Below, piece after piece: positions 17,719 to 26,073 of a stretch of DNA of 64,000 bases. Each line of letters begins with the position of its first letter. Positions within the stretch are counted from its first letter, which is position 1. The stretch comes from Dubosiella muris (GTDB taxonomy: Bacteria; Bacillota_I; Bacilli_A; Erysipelotrichales; Erysipelotrichaceae), in the NCBI RefSeq assembly GCF_004793885.1, contig NZ_SRYG01000003.1:62001-126000 (forward strand), in the 5' to 3' direction. The notes beneath the pieces are model-generated. The model searched no databases. It saw nothing but the letters and a program-made list of their open reading frames with translations, and had not been told where the DNA came from. Position numbers and translations under genes: made by a program.

Positions 17719-17806
17719 GAATTTCACAAGGGATTCTGTTTCGGTTTGCTTCGAAAAAAAACGCGAAAGCCGATAGAAAAACAACGCCTCGCGTATCAAT
17801 TTCATG

Positions 17807-17812
17807 TATAAT
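17807..17812 (+). promoter_or_regulatory. -10 box of the lactate permease gene
   Basis: TATAAT 28 nt before the ATG, with AAAGGAAA in between. No good -35 hexamer is visible at 16-18 nt, so activation by a regulator is possible. Confidence 0.45.
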
Positions 17813-17840
17813 ATTTTCGGACAGAAAGGAAACCAAATTC

Positions 17841-19373
17841 ATGATGAATGCTCTACTTTTTTTATTGGGCCTATGTCCGATCCTGTGGCTGATCGTGGCA
17901 TTGACCTTGCTGAAGTGGCCGACCTGGAAAGCGGCTTGCGGCTCGATGATTGTCGCGTTCGCGCTCGCCATGCTCGTCTGGAAACTGCCGCTTATGGAAA
18001 CGTTGACCGCAGGACTTGAAGGAATTCTCATGGCCTTGTGGCCTATCGTCGTTGTCATCATCGCCGCCGTATTCACCTATAATTTAACGGTACGAACCGG
18101 CGCGATGGAAACCATCAAGCAAATGATGACTTCCGTCACCAGCGACAAGCGTCTTCTCGTTTTGCTCGTCGCGTGGTGCTTCGGCGGTTTTATGGAAGGA
18201 ATGGCGGGGTTTGGAACCGCGATCGCGATTCCGGCCAGTATGCTCGTCGGACTTGGCTTCCCGGCTTTATTTTCCTGCCTGGTGTGCCTGCTTGCCAACG
18301 GGGTGCCGACACCATTTGGAAGTATCGGGATTCCAACCGTCACCTTGGCCAATCTGGTTGGGTTGGAAAACGCTCCGCTCTCGTTTACGGAAACGCTCCA
18401 GCTCACCCCATTCATGATTCTCGTTCCGTTTCTCATCGTTATCGTCACTGGAAAAGGACTTAAGGCGCTAAAAGGGATTTGGCCCATCGTTTTGATGTCG
18501 GGCTTGTCCTTTGTCCTTCCGCAAATGGCCGTCGCCTACTTTGTCGGCGCGGAACTTGCCGTCGTCGTAGGCTCCGTCTGCTCGATTGCCGTCACCGTTT
18601 TGCTTTCGATCAAGGTAAAACCGGCGCCGGAATACAAAATGGAGCTGGAAAAAGGAAAACCGCTGACTTTGAAGAAGGCGCTGCAAGCCTGGTCGCCGTT
18701 TATTTGCATTTTTGTGCTTTTGCTGGCGACAAGCAAACTGCTCCCGCCAATCAACAACTATTTGGAACAGTTTTCTTCGACCGTCTACGTGTATAGCGGC
18801 GAAAATCCAAACGCTTTAAAATTCACCTGGGTCAACACGGCGGGCGTCTGGATCTTCTTATCCGGCATCATTGGCGGTTTGATTCAAAAAGCGAACTGGA
18901 ACACCTTCCGTTCCGTCTTTGTCGACACCCTCAAGCAAATGATGCCAACGATTCTAACAATGTGTTTTGTGCTCGCGTGCGCGAAAATCATGGGCTACGC
19001 GGGAATGATCACGTCCATTTCCGCCTTCGCGATCATGGTCACCGGATCGTTCTATCCGTTTTTCGCGCCATGGCTTGGCGCGCTGGGAACCTTCGTCACA
19101 GGTTCGGGAACGAGTTCGGGCGTGCTCTTTGGCGCGGTGCAAATGAACGCGTCCGAGGCGCTCCATCTGGATCCGTATTGGATCGTTTCGCTCAACTCGC
19201 TTGGTGTCGCGGCCGGCAAAATGCTTTCCCCGCAAAGCATCGCGATCGCGCTGGGCGCCGTGGATGGAAACGGACAGGACTCGAAACTTCTTTCTATGAT
19301 CCTGCCGTATGGAGCCGCTTTCCTGCTGCTCATGTCCATGTTCGCTTATATCGGCACGATGTTTCTCGCTTAA
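17841..19373 (+). CDS. lctP: L-lactate/glycolate permease (LctP family)
   Basis: 510 residues, almost entirely hydrophobic with about 12-14 membrane segments. The LctP family features are WPIVVVIIAAVFTYNLTVRT, GGFMEGMAGFGTAIAIPAS, NGVPTPFGSIGIPTVTLA and FVTGSGTSSGVLFGAVQ. Members import L-lactate, D-lactate or glycolate with protons; export during fermentation is also possible. ATG 17841 has AAAGGAAA upstream. It is a single-gene unit between the mraZ promoter and a strong terminator. No lactate utilisation genes lie beside it, so the exact substrate is open. Confidence 0.93.
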   Translation: MMNALLFLLGLCPILWLIVALTLLKWPTWKAACGSMIVAFALAMLVWKLPLMETLTAGLEGILMALWPIVVVIIAAVFTYNLTVRTGAMETIKQMMTSVTSDKRLLVLLVAWCFGGFMEGMAGFGTAIAIPASMLVGLGFPALFSCLVCLLANGVPTPFGSIGIPTVTLANLVGLENAPLSFTETLQLTPFMILVPFLIVIVTGKGLKALKGIWPIVLMSGLSFVLPQMAVAYFVGAELAVVVGSVCSIAVTVLLSIKVKPAPEYKMELEKGKPLTLKKALQAWSPFICIFVLLLATSKLLPPINNYLEQFSSTVYVYSGENPNALKFTWVNTAGVWIFLSGIIGGLIQKANWNTFRSVFVDTLKQMMPTILTMCFVLACAKIMGYAGMITSISAFAIMVTGSFYPFFAPWLGALGTFVTGSGTSSGVLFGAVQMNASEALHLDPYWIVSLNSLGVAAGKMLSPQSIAIALGAVDGNGQDSKLLSMILPYGAAFLLLMSMFAYIGTMFLA

Positions 19374-19390
19374 CTTTTCCCATCGCGCCC

Positions 19391-19417
19391 AAGGCTCGTT
19401 TCGACGGGCCTTTTTTC
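19391..19417 (+). terminator. Terminator of the lactate permease gene
   Basis: GGCTCG/CGGGCC arms (one G-U pair) around TTTCGA, followed by TTTTTTC. Confidence 0.8.
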
Positions 19418-19430
19418 TTTTTGAAGCTGA

Positions 19431-19450
19431 AAAAAACCGCTTTCGCGGCT
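19431..19450 (-). terminator. Terminator of cutC
   Basis: Minus strand GCCGC, GAAA tetraloop, GCGG, then seven T residues; it lies directly after the cutC stop. Confidence 0.7.
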
Positions 19451-19454
19451 CTTT

Positions 19455-20213
19455 TCACAAATAAATATTATGAATGCGGTCAATCAGCTTTTGTAGCTTG
19501 CGGGTGCTGACGATTTCGTAATCCATGGAGTGCTCCTGCGGATATATGGAAAAATCGACCCGGCCAAGCTTTGTCGTTGGATCAAACCGGTACGACCGGC
19601 AGGAAGAATGGATTTGCCGCACCCCTGTGTAGCGTAAAAAAGGCTCAATGTTTTGATCGTTGATTCCCCCGCCCGGCAAAATCTCGATTTTTGTTCCGTA
19701 GCGTTTTTGAAGCTGGCGAATCAGCTCCATGCCTTGAATGGCGGTTTCTTCCATTCCCGAGGTGAGCAAGCGGTCCACGCCGCACTCGATCAACGTTTCG
19801 ATGGATTGATAGGGATCAATGCTGACATCATACGCCCTATGGAAAACAGCGGTTTTTCCATAGGCGTGAATCAGGTCGACCATCTTTTTCACTTCCTCTT
19901 TTTGAATGGTTCCATTGGCTTCCAGCATGCCAAAAGCGATGCCGTCGGCGCCGGCTTCCAGCAGCGCCCTGGCCTCCTCAAACATGATTTCGAGTTCTGG
20001 TGTGTCGTAGCAAAATCCGCTTCCACGCGGACGCACCATGCAGATTACTTCTAGTTTTGTGTGGGTTTTTACTTTTCTGAGCGTGGCGGCCGTACATGTC
20101 AATCCCCCCAGCGCCATCGCGGAATTCAACTCCACGCGTTTGATTCCTGCCGCATCCGCTGTCAGACAATCTTCAAATCCCCCAGCACAAACTTCGATCA
20201 ATGTGGATTTCAT
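19455..20213 (-). CDS. cutC: CutC family protein
   Basis: 252-residue TIM-barrel protein of the CutC family: LIEVCAGGFEDCLTA, GIKRVELNSAMALGGLT, VICMVRPRGSGFCY, VFHRAYDV, LLTSGMEETAIQG and ILPGGGINDQNI. CutC has been linked to copper tolerance, but its biochemical activity is unsettled. There is no Shine-Dalgarno sequence; an extended -10 box ends 6 nt before the ATG, which predicts a leaderless mRNA. The N-terminus agrees with family starts, so the start codon is unlikely to be wrong. It is monocistronic and divergent from the chromate-type transporter pair. Confidence 0.93.
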   Translation of the reverse strand: MKSTLIEVCAGGFEDCLTADAAGIKRVELNSAMALGGLTCTAATLRKVKTHTKLEVICMVRPRGSGFCYDTPELEIMFEEARALLEAGADGIAFGMLEANGTIQKEEVKKMVDLIHAYGKTAVFHRAYDVSIDPYQSIETLIECGVDRLLTSGMEETAIQGMELIRQLQKRYGTKIEILPGGGINDQNIEPFLRYTGVRQIHSSCRSYRFDPTTKLGRVDFSIYPQEHSMDYEIVSTRKLQKLIDRIHNIYL

Positions 20214-20219
20214 ACTTTA

Positions 20220-20228
20220 ATTATACCA
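20220..20228 (-). promoter_or_regulatory. Extended -10 promoter of cutC, predicting a leaderless mRNA
   Basis: Minus strand TGG-TATAAT, then TAAAGT, then ATG. With a usual 6-7 nt gap from -10 to start site, transcription would begin at the ATG itself. Confidence 0.6.
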
Positions 20229-20256
20229 TCGTCAAAAGCAATCCGCCACGTAAATT

Positions 20257-20270
20257 TGAAAGCGCTTTCC
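20257..20270. promoter_or_regulatory. cre-like CcpA site between cutC and the chromate-type transporter
   Basis: TGAAAGCGCTTTCC matches the catabolite response element consensus except the last base and is nearly palindromic. It lies upstream of both divergent promoters. Confidence 0.6.
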
Positions 20271-20296
20271 TTGCTGAAAATTCAGTCTTTATTTTG

Positions 20297-20302
20297 TATA
20301 AT
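20297..20302 (+). promoter_or_regulatory. -10 box of the chromate-type transporter operon
   Basis: TATAAT 24 nt before the ATG. A TTGCTG hexamer lies 20 nt upstream of it, longer than ideal spacing. Confidence 0.45.
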
Positions 20303-20326
20303 GGGAAAAAGGAAAGGATGAAAATC

Positions 20327-20878
20327 ATGAATGTGTATTTGGATATGTTTGTGACGTTCGCCAAAATCGGCGCGTTCACATTTGGCGGCGGCTACGCCAT
20401 GCTGCCCATGCTACAAAGCGAAGTCGTCGAGAAAAAAAGATGGGCCACCGATGACGAGCTGTTGGATTATTTCGCGGTCGGGCAATGTACGCCTGGCGTC
20501 ATCGCCGTCAACACGGCCAGCTTTATCGGCTACTATAAAAAAGGAATTCCGGGAGCGATCGTGGCGACGGCCGGCGTCATCGCGCCAAGCCTCGTCATCA
20601 TTTTGCTCATCGCCTCTTTGCTGACAAATTTTGCGGAGTACCCGATCGTTCAGCACGCGTTATCGGGCATCCGGATCGCGGTTTGCGTTTTGATTTTCCA
20701 GGCCGTCATCAAAATGTTTCGTTCCGGCGTGAAAGACGGGTTTGGGATCCTCGTGTTTGGCGCGGCGCTCGTATGCTCTTATTTTTCCGTGCTGCCAACG
20801 ATTGTGATCGTTTTGATGGCTGGCGTTTGCGGGGTGCTCATGCAGCTTTGGAATATGCGGAAGGCGGTGAAAAAATGA
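20327..20878 (+). CDS. Chromate transporter family (CHR) half-protein, subunit 1
   Basis: 183 residues with about six hydrophobic segments. FAKIGAFTFGGGYAMLPMLQ, CTPGVIAVNTASFIGYYKKG and GVIAPSLVIILLIA are the conserved single-domain CHR motifs. Short CHR proteins occur as adjacent pairs that form a heterodimer with opposite topologies. GGAAAGG supports ATG 20327; the in-frame ATG at 20318 abuts that sequence and is less likely. It overlaps subunit 2 by 4 nt (ATGA). Natural substrates of short CHR pairs are uncertain; chromate/sulfate antiport is only the family label. Confidence 0.9.
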   Translation: MNVYLDMFVTFAKIGAFTFGGGYAMLPMLQSEVVEKKRWATDDELLDYFAVGQCTPGVIAVNTASFIGYYKKGIPGAIVATAGVIAPSLVIILLIASLLTNFAEYPIVQHALSGIRIAVCVLIFQAVIKMFRSGVKDGFGILVFGAALVCSYFSVLPTIVIVLMAGVCGVLMQLWNMRKAVKK

Positions 20879-21447
20879 ATTTTTCTTTGCTTTGGACATT
20901 GTTCATCGAGTTTTTCAAAACCGGTTTGTTCGCGTTGGGCGGCGGGCTTGCCACGATTCCGTTTTTATACGAAATGATGGATACGTATCATTGGTTCACG
21001 ACAAACGATTTAATGAATATGATTGCCGTTTCCGAATCAACACCGGGCGCGATGGGCGTCAACATGGCGACGTATGTCGGCTATCAGGCGATGGGAAACA
21101 GCTTGATTGGCGGTATTGTCACGACGATTGGTCTGGTGACGCCGAGCGTGATCGTCATTTGCGTGGTGGCCAAATTTTTAAAGGCGTTTAAGGAAAGCCA
21201 CTGGGTGCAGGATTTTTTTTATGGCTTGCGTCCTGCGGTGACCGCGATGATCGCGACGGCGGGTCTTGGCGTGTTCGTGGCGATGGTTTTCCCGAATCAA
21301 GATTTGTCTTTTGGGTCGCTTTCGATTTCATGGATCCACCTTGGGTTCTTCGCGCTCCTTTTTCTTGGTACGACGTTTTATAAAAAGATGCACCCCATTG
21401 TCATGATTGTTTTGTGCGCGTGCATCGGCATTCTCTTTTCCCTTTAA
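20875..21447 (+). CDS. Chromate transporter family (CHR) half-protein, subunit 2
   Basis: 190 residues, second half of the split CHR transporter. FFKTGLFALGGGLATIPFLY, VSESTPGAMGVNMATYVGY and LVTPSVIVICVVA mirror the motifs of subunit 1. The ATG at 20875 overlaps the preceding stop (ATGA), so stoichiometric coupled translation is expected. A bidirectional terminator follows directly. Confidence 0.92.
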   Translation: MNFSLLWTLFIEFFKTGLFALGGGLATIPFLYEMMDTYHWFTTNDLMNMIAVSESTPGAMGVNMATYVGYQAMGNSLIGGIVTTIGLVTPSVIVICVVAKFLKAFKESHWVQDFFYGLRPAVTAMIATAGLGVFVAMVFPNQDLSFGSLSISWIHLGFFALLFLGTTFYKKMHPIVMIVLCACIGILFSL

Positions 21448-21478
21448 AAAAGAAGCCAGCTTGGCTTCTTTTGCTTTT
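21448..21478. terminator. Bidirectional terminator between the CHR operon and the rhodanese gene
   Basis: AGAAGCCA/TTGGCTTCT hairpin (21451-21470) with a T-run on both strands. It serves the two convergent units. Confidence 0.85.
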
Positions 21479-21486
21479 ATGTTCTC

Positions 21487-21765
21487 TCAGCGCGCGAGTT
21501 TTCCATTCCAGTCTTCGATACCACCGATATTTTCAACGTGATAGCCGCGCTCCTTCAAAATCGTCTGCGCCAGCTGCGCCCGGCGTCCGCTCAAACAATA
21601 CAATTCGTATTGTCGATCGGGATCCAGCCGAACTTTTGAACACTCGTTCAGCGGAATGTTGATCGCGCCGGGAATGTGGCCGCTATCGTACTCTTCCGGC
21701 GTCCGTACGTCAATGATCGTGTCGTCTCTTAATTTTGCTTCTTCGACGAGATGGTCGATATCCAT
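21487..21765 (-). CDS. Single-domain rhodanese-like protein
   Basis: 92 residues, one rhodanese domain: IIDVRTPEEYDSGHIPGAINIP, then an active-site loop C-L-S-G-R-R at 57-62. A cysteine with a following arginine-rich loop implies thiosulfate or polysulfide sulfurtransferase activity. No membrane segment or second domain is present, so it is a small cytoplasmic sulfur carrier candidate. It starts 17 nt after the HTH gene and is probably cotranscribed with it. AAGGAA precedes the ATG. Confidence 0.9.
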   Translation of the reverse strand: MDIDHLVEEAKLRDDTIIDVRTPEEYDSGHIPGAINIPLNECSKVRLDPDRQYELYCLSGRRAQLAQTILKERGYHVENIGGIEDWNGKLAR

Positions 21766-21782
21766 GTCGGTTCCTTCTTTCC

Positions 21783-22205
21783 TTACAGGGTCATGTTCTG
21801 TTTTTCAAACAATTCGTACGCCTCTTCTAGCGTAATATGGAATTTTGATAAGCGAGCCACTTGTTCGTTGGCTCCATGCTCGCTTTCGCCAGGAAGCTGA
21901 TAATCGGTAAAAATCAAATCCTGGCTGTTGACTCCATAATATACAGCACATTCCGCTTCCGGTCCTAAACGATTCATATCGTTTTCCAGATCGCCTAAAA
22001 TAGATTCTGACGGATAGTCAATCGTTGGTTCGGCGTTTAGCTGCCCTAGGACGATATTCCAAACTTCTTTCGTCGCTTCCCCGTCTTTCAGCAGCCGTTC
22101 CACTGTTTCTTTGGATAGTCCGGTTTGCTCACAAAGATCGGATTTTGTCATTCCGTTTTCTTTCAAGATTTGTTCAACCCACTTGCCTGTTCTTTGTTGT
22201 GCCAT
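21783..22205 (-). CDS. HTH-domain (XRE-like) protein with unknown C-terminal half
   Basis: 140 residues. The N-terminal ~60 form a helix-turn-helix (WVEQILKENGMTKSDLCEQT, LSKETVERLLKDGEATKEVW). The remainder is acidic and not recognised (PEAECAVYYGVNSQDLIFTD). ATG 22205 is chosen because GGGAGGA lies ~6 nt upstream; the TTG at 22211 would be too close to it. It is the first gene before the rhodanese gene, so a small regulator/sulfurtransferase unit is possible. Target unknown. Confidence 0.75.
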   Translation of the reverse strand: MAQQRTGKWVEQILKENGMTKSDLCEQTGLSKETVERLLKDGEATKEVWNIVLGQLNAEPTIDYPSESILGDLENDMNRLGPEAECAVYYGVNSQDLIFTDYQLPGESEHGANEQVARLSKFHITLEEAYELFEKQNMTL

Positions 22206-22263
22206 ACACAATCCTCCCTAGCAAATCATAGCAAAAAATCCCCTCGACCCGCTATTTTGATGC

Positions 22264-22291
22264 TTGAATCCCTCTCAAAATCAGGTACAAT
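22264..22291 (+). promoter_or_regulatory. Promoter of the small gene at 22333
   Basis: TTGAAT (22264-22269), 16-nt spacer, TACAAT (22286-22291); AAGAAGGT follows before the ATG. Confidence 0.6.
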
Positions 22292-22332
22292 TAAATAGAA
22301 GGAAAACAAGATTAGAAAGAAGGTATTTGAAT

Positions 22333-22671
22333 ATGGTTATTGTATTATCGACACCCCTTGTCAAGATGTTGAAGAAGACAGCTCTCTCCGTTCCAAACGT
22401 GTACGAGATCAAAACAGTGAAACAAAACTGCTTCCTCTACGTAAACAACGACGAGAGCCAGGCGGACAACATCGCGCTCATTAAAGGTGCCATCAAGAAA
22501 AAACACGGCGATGGATTCGTCTACAAAGTGTATGGCGTGTTCAACGGTAAAGTGGATCTCTCCCAAAACAAAACGGACGAGGAAAAAATGAAGGACGACT
22601 ACTTCACAAAAGGTAAAAAAGACATTACCGACGAGGAAGTGGCGGAGTTCAAAGCGAAAAACAATTTGTAA
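22333..22671 (+). CDS. Small hypothetical protein
   Basis: 112 residues, family not recognised. The first ~70 residues alternate short hydrophobic strands (MVIVLSTPLVKMLKKTA, KQNCFLYVNNDESQADN) and the C-terminal ~40 are highly charged and helical (DEEKMKDDYFTKGKKDITDE). There is no signal peptide or membrane segment. A promoter, a ribosome binding site (AAGAAGGT) and a terminator make it a complete single-gene unit, and codon use resembles the core genes around it, so it is a real gene. Confidence 0.75.
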   Translation: MVIVLSTPLVKMLKKTALSVPNVYEIKTVKQNCFLYVNNDESQADNIALIKGAIKKKHGDGFVYKVYGVFNGKVDLSQNKTDEEKMKDDYFTKGKKDITDEEVAEFKAKNNL

Positions 22672-22703
22672 AAAATGAGGGCGACGAACATCGCCCTTCA
22701 TTT
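22672..22703. terminator. Convergent terminator
   Basis: ATGAGGGCGA pairs with TCGCCCTTCAT (one bulge), followed by TTTTA on plus; the minus side also carries T residues, so it can serve mutT too. Confidence 0.75.
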
Positions 22704-23092
22704 TATAAAATTTCTTTCAAATCATTTACGATTTCTATATCCGCGGGAAGCCAGTCTACCGTATCCAGTTCGTTTTTTAAAAGCCATCGAGCCCCCTCAT
22801 GTTCCACAAGTACGATCTTTCCAGATTGGATCGTGCATAAAAAACAATCCATATGCAAAATAAATGCAGGATATTCATAATCGACTCGCTGAAAAAAGCG
22901 ATCAATAGAAATCTCAATTTTTAATTCCTCTTGAATTTCTCGGATAAGGGCTTGTTCCTTTGTTTCGCCGGATTCAACCTTTCCTCCTGGAAATTCCCAA
23001 CCACCTTCAAATTCTCCATACCCGCGTTGCGTCGCTAAGATTCGATTGTCTTTTACGATGATTGCCGCAACGACTTCGATTTCTTTTTTCAT
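22703..23092 (-). CDS. mutT: Nudix hydrolase, MutT/8-oxo-dGTP diphosphatase-like
   Basis: 129 residues, typical MutT size. The Nudix box spans about 37-59 (GGKVESGETKEQALIREIQE; G37, E43, R51, E52, E55, E56), with lysine in place of the usual late glycine. EGGWEFPGGK and the family's N-terminal AAIIVKDNRILATQRG are present. MutT enzymes hydrolyse oxidised nucleotides. It begins only 4 nt after the stop of the PLD-helicase gene, whose last codons overlap its ribosome binding site (AGGTAAG). This tight coupling suggests that the two proteins act together. Confidence 0.9.
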   Translation of the reverse strand: MKKEIEVVAAIIVKDNRILATQRGYGEFEGGWEFPGGKVESGETKEQALIREIQEELKIEISIDRFFQRVDYEYPAFILHMDCFLCTIQSGKIVLVEHEGARWLLKNELDTVDWLPADIEIVNDLKEIL

Positions 23093-23096
23093 TTTC

Positions 23097-25997
23097 TTAC
23101 CTCGTCAAATAATCGTATATATCTTGGCGTACCGGCGTTTCCAATTCGTACTCGATTTCCACCGCGTTTTCTTTACCTACTTGGATTTCTTCCGTTTGCC
23201 CAGTCGCAAAGATTTTCCCCAAATAATAAAACTCTTTGGATTGCTTGTCATCTTTATTTTTACGAACAAACAAATACATTTCAATACCTAGCTCTTTGGC
23301 TTGAAGCGCTTTCTGTACATCTTCACTTTCAAGTGTCCGTTTCGATTTTGAAATCGCCCGAAGAATCGTTGGAGAGAGGAAGCGATCCTCATATTTGATG
23401 GTATCCGCAATGGATTCATCTTTTTGATAGTTAATAAAAACAGGATATGTTTTTGTCTTAGAATCATATTTATAGCCACCAATGTTTAAAGCAACTTCGC
23501 CTTTTTCCCAGTCCAATAAACGACATACATCTTCATACGTATACTTCTCATACAGCACAAATGGAGAATGGTCCACATGACTTGAAAATTGATCTTTATA
23601 TCGCTGAATGCCAAACTTTACGACTTCTTTTAAGCTGGATACAAAATACTCATTTTGTAAAAAATCAGAAAATCTTTCACTGATTTCATAGTCTCCATTT
23701 TTTTCTTGAATCAAAATACAATTTGCATACGTCGCCTTCCCGGTTCCAGACGCAAACTGATTCGTGAATAAATTGATCAAGTTTGTTTTTGTATACGGTC
23801 CAACCTGGATCGCGTATTCCTTTTCCAAACGTTCCTCCAGTTTTGAAAAGATTCGCTTTTCCTTGTTCAACAAGATTTCTATCAACAACAATTCATGGAT
23901 CCGCTTTCCAGACGCAAATTTTTTAGAAACATATTCCAAATTTTTCAATTCTAGTTTGGATAGCCTGGGAAGATGCGTTTTTTCATACTTCATTAAAAAA
24001 GCTGGATAAGATCCACTATAATCAATGATTTTCAATGGATCAATGGATCCAAATTCATCAAATTCAATAAGCGTTGGTGTGCGTCCTAACTTCCATCGAA
24101 GCTGCTGATAACTTTCTTTCAATAATTTGAGCGTCTGCAAATTTGCTTGATCAATAGAACGAAAGATTTTTTCTCGCGCCACTTCATCAAAATGGATCGT
24201 CGAACAGCCTGGAATCATTCGTTCGCCTTCCATCACAAAGCGGCGCAGCGTATCTTTATTGTATGTGCGATCCGAAGAAAGAGCGACAGGTATCATATAG
24301 TTTGTCTGGTAATTGCCGATAAAGTCTAAAATAACGACAAATTCTTTTTCAAGATCTTTCCGCAATCCCCGGCCAATTTGTTGGACATAAATAATGGGAC
24401 TTTGTGTTGGACGCAGCAAGATCACTTGGTTGACACTCGGAATGTCGATCCCCTCATTAAAAATTTCCACCGTGAAGATATAATCTAACCGGCCTTCGGA
24501 TCCTGGCTGACTCAATCGCGCAATACATTTTTCTCGATATTCTTGCGAATCTCCCCCAGTCAAGCACACCGTATGAAACCCTCTTTTATTAAACTCATGG
24601 GAAAGTAATCGCGCTTCTTCAATACGGCTGACGAATACCAATCCTTTGACACGCTCGCCACTGTAACCATAAAATTTTGCCTGTTCAATGATGTGCGCTA
24701 CGCGCTGGTTTAAATTGATTCTGCGAAATTCTTCAAAATCGTATTGCTCCTCTTCAACCGAAAGATCCTGAATGCCAAAATAATGAAAAGGACAAAGCAA
24801 ATCAGCTTCTAATGCTTGGTTAAGACGAATTTCATAGGCTATGTTATGATCAAACAACGCATAAATATCAAAATTATCACTTCTTTCTGGCGTTGCACTC
24901 ATACCTAACCAAAGTTTCGGTTGAAAATATGAAAATATTTTTTGATAACTCATGGCTCCAGCGCGATGCACTTCATCAATAATGATCGCATCAAACTGCT
25001 CAGGATCAAATTGGGTGCGATTCTCCTCTTTTGCCATCATTTGCATGGTTGTAAAAAGATAATCCGCATTTTCCTTTTCTTTCGATGTATAAAGGCCCAT
25101 TGTCCTTTTGTTGCCAAACACGAGTCGAAAACTACGCTGGGCTTGTTTCGCAATCAACTCGCGATGCACAATAAAAAGAACTTTTTTATAGCCGAGTGCT
25201 CTCATCGCAAATGCGGAAGCATATGTTTTTCCAGTTCCTGTAGCAGAAATCAGCAATGCTCGCTTCTTTCCTTTATTTACTAAATGATGAAGATGAGAAA
25301 TAAATTTTTTTTGCATCGCATTGGGATTCAATTCCTGCGTGATTTCAATGGCTTCTTGATCTGCCTTCCACACTTTTTGAATTGCTTTTGTTTCTTTATA
25401 TCGTTTTTCGTAACCTACTTTGATTTCGGAATAGGGGCGCGTTCTCGGATCATTCCAAAGTGTGTCGAAAGTCTGGATCATCTGCACTGAAAGCTCGCCT
25501 TCCGGCTTAGAAACGACGCGGACATTCCATTCTTGATTGGTCGTCAGTGCCATCTGCGTCATATTCGAAGAGCCAATAATGATTCGTATCGTATCTTTAT
25601 GAAAAAATAAATAGCCTTTTGTATGGAATCCTGGCTTTCCCGGTTCAACTTGAGCCATTTTTACTTGAATATTTTTAAATTGGCTAAGTTTTTCCAACGC
25701 CTTTGGTTCAGAAAACGTCAAATAGTCCGTCGTTAAAATCTTTCCTGGAATATTGTTTTGTTCAAGCATCTTTAACACTGGAAGCAAAGGAACGATGCCA
25801 CTCATCGTAATAAACGCGATACTCCATAAAAAAGCGTCGCAGCCACGCAACTCCTCCTCAATGGAAGAAAGCACCTTTTTTCCTTCCAAATAATCGTTTT
25901 TTAAGAATTGTGGCCGATCTCTCGGGTCGGACGGGTTGGTCCTGTCTAAAAGCGCAGTTTCCACTCCTGCGTGAAGCCGGGATGTCAAATCTTCCAT
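23097..25997 (-). CDS. PLD-domain SF2 helicase with DUF3427 C-terminus
   Basis: 966 residues. The N-terminal phospholipase D-like domain (about 30-190) has one HKD-type motif (H125-T-K127 ... GSSNMT). The SF2 helicase core has Walker A SATGTGKT (251-258), DEVH (341-344), GMSATP (365-370) and QQIGRGLRKD (motif VI, near 530). The C-terminal ~300 residues match the DUF3427 region by layout. Proteins of this build combine a possible nuclease with a DNA translocase and occur near defence or repair genes. AAAGAGGGGA precedes the ATG. The gene is AT-rich relative to the core. It is translated directly upstream of mutT. Function unproven. Confidence 0.9.
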   Translation of the reverse strand: MEDLTSRLHAGVETALLDRTNPSDPRDRPQFLKNDYLEGKKVLSSIEEELRGCDAFLWSIAFITMSGIVPLLPVLKMLEQNNIPGKILTTDYLTFSEPKALEKLSQFKNIQVKMAQVEPGKPGFHTKGYLFFHKDTIRIIIGSSNMTQMALTTNQEWNVRVVSKPEGELSVQMIQTFDTLWNDPRTRPYSEIKVGYEKRYKETKAIQKVWKADQEAIEITQELNPNAMQKKFISHLHHLVNKGKKRALLISATGTGKTYASAFAMRALGYKKVLFIVHRELIAKQAQRSFRLVFGNKRTMGLYTSKEKENADYLFTTMQMMAKEENRTQFDPEQFDAIIIDEVHRAGAMSYQKIFSYFQPKLWLGMSATPERSDNFDIYALFDHNIAYEIRLNQALEADLLCPFHYFGIQDLSVEEEQYDFEEFRRINLNQRVAHIIEQAKFYGYSGERVKGLVFVSRIEEARLLSHEFNKRGFHTVCLTGGDSQEYREKCIARLSQPGSEGRLDYIFTVEIFNEGIDIPSVNQVILLRPTQSPIIYVQQIGRGLRKDLEKEFVVILDFIGNYQTNYMIPVALSSDRTYNKDTLRRFVMEGERMIPGCSTIHFDEVAREKIFRSIDQANLQTLKLLKESYQQLRWKLGRTPTLIEFDEFGSIDPLKIIDYSGSYPAFLMKYEKTHLPRLSKLELKNLEYVSKKFASGKRIHELLLIEILLNKEKRIFSKLEERLEKEYAIQVGPYTKTNLINLFTNQFASGTGKATYANCILIQEKNGDYEISERFSDFLQNEYFVSSLKEVVKFGIQRYKDQFSSHVDHSPFVLYEKYTYEDVCRLLDWEKGEVALNIGGYKYDSKTKTYPVFINYQKDESIADTIKYEDRFLSPTILRAISKSKRTLESEDVQKALQAKELGIEMYLFVRKNKDDKQSKEFYYLGKIFATGQTEEIQVGKENAVEIEYELETPVRQDIYDYLTR

Positions 25998-26050
25998 GAT
26001 TTTCCCCTCTTTCTCTTAAGAGCAGCCTACCATACTTTATCGAATAGATC

Positions 26051-26073
26051 AAAAAAACGCGCATCGCTGCGCG
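26051..26073 (-). terminator. Duplicated nadA terminator (left copy)
   Basis: CGCGC/GCGCG hairpin followed by seven T residues on the minus strand, identical to the copy at 27283-27305. It now stands behind the HNH cassette. Confidence 0.75.

Noticed and set aside
17617-17805. 62-codon minus-strand frame between mraZ and the lactate permease gene
   Set aside because: No ribosome binding site; it contains the mraZ -35 box and a terminator hairpin.
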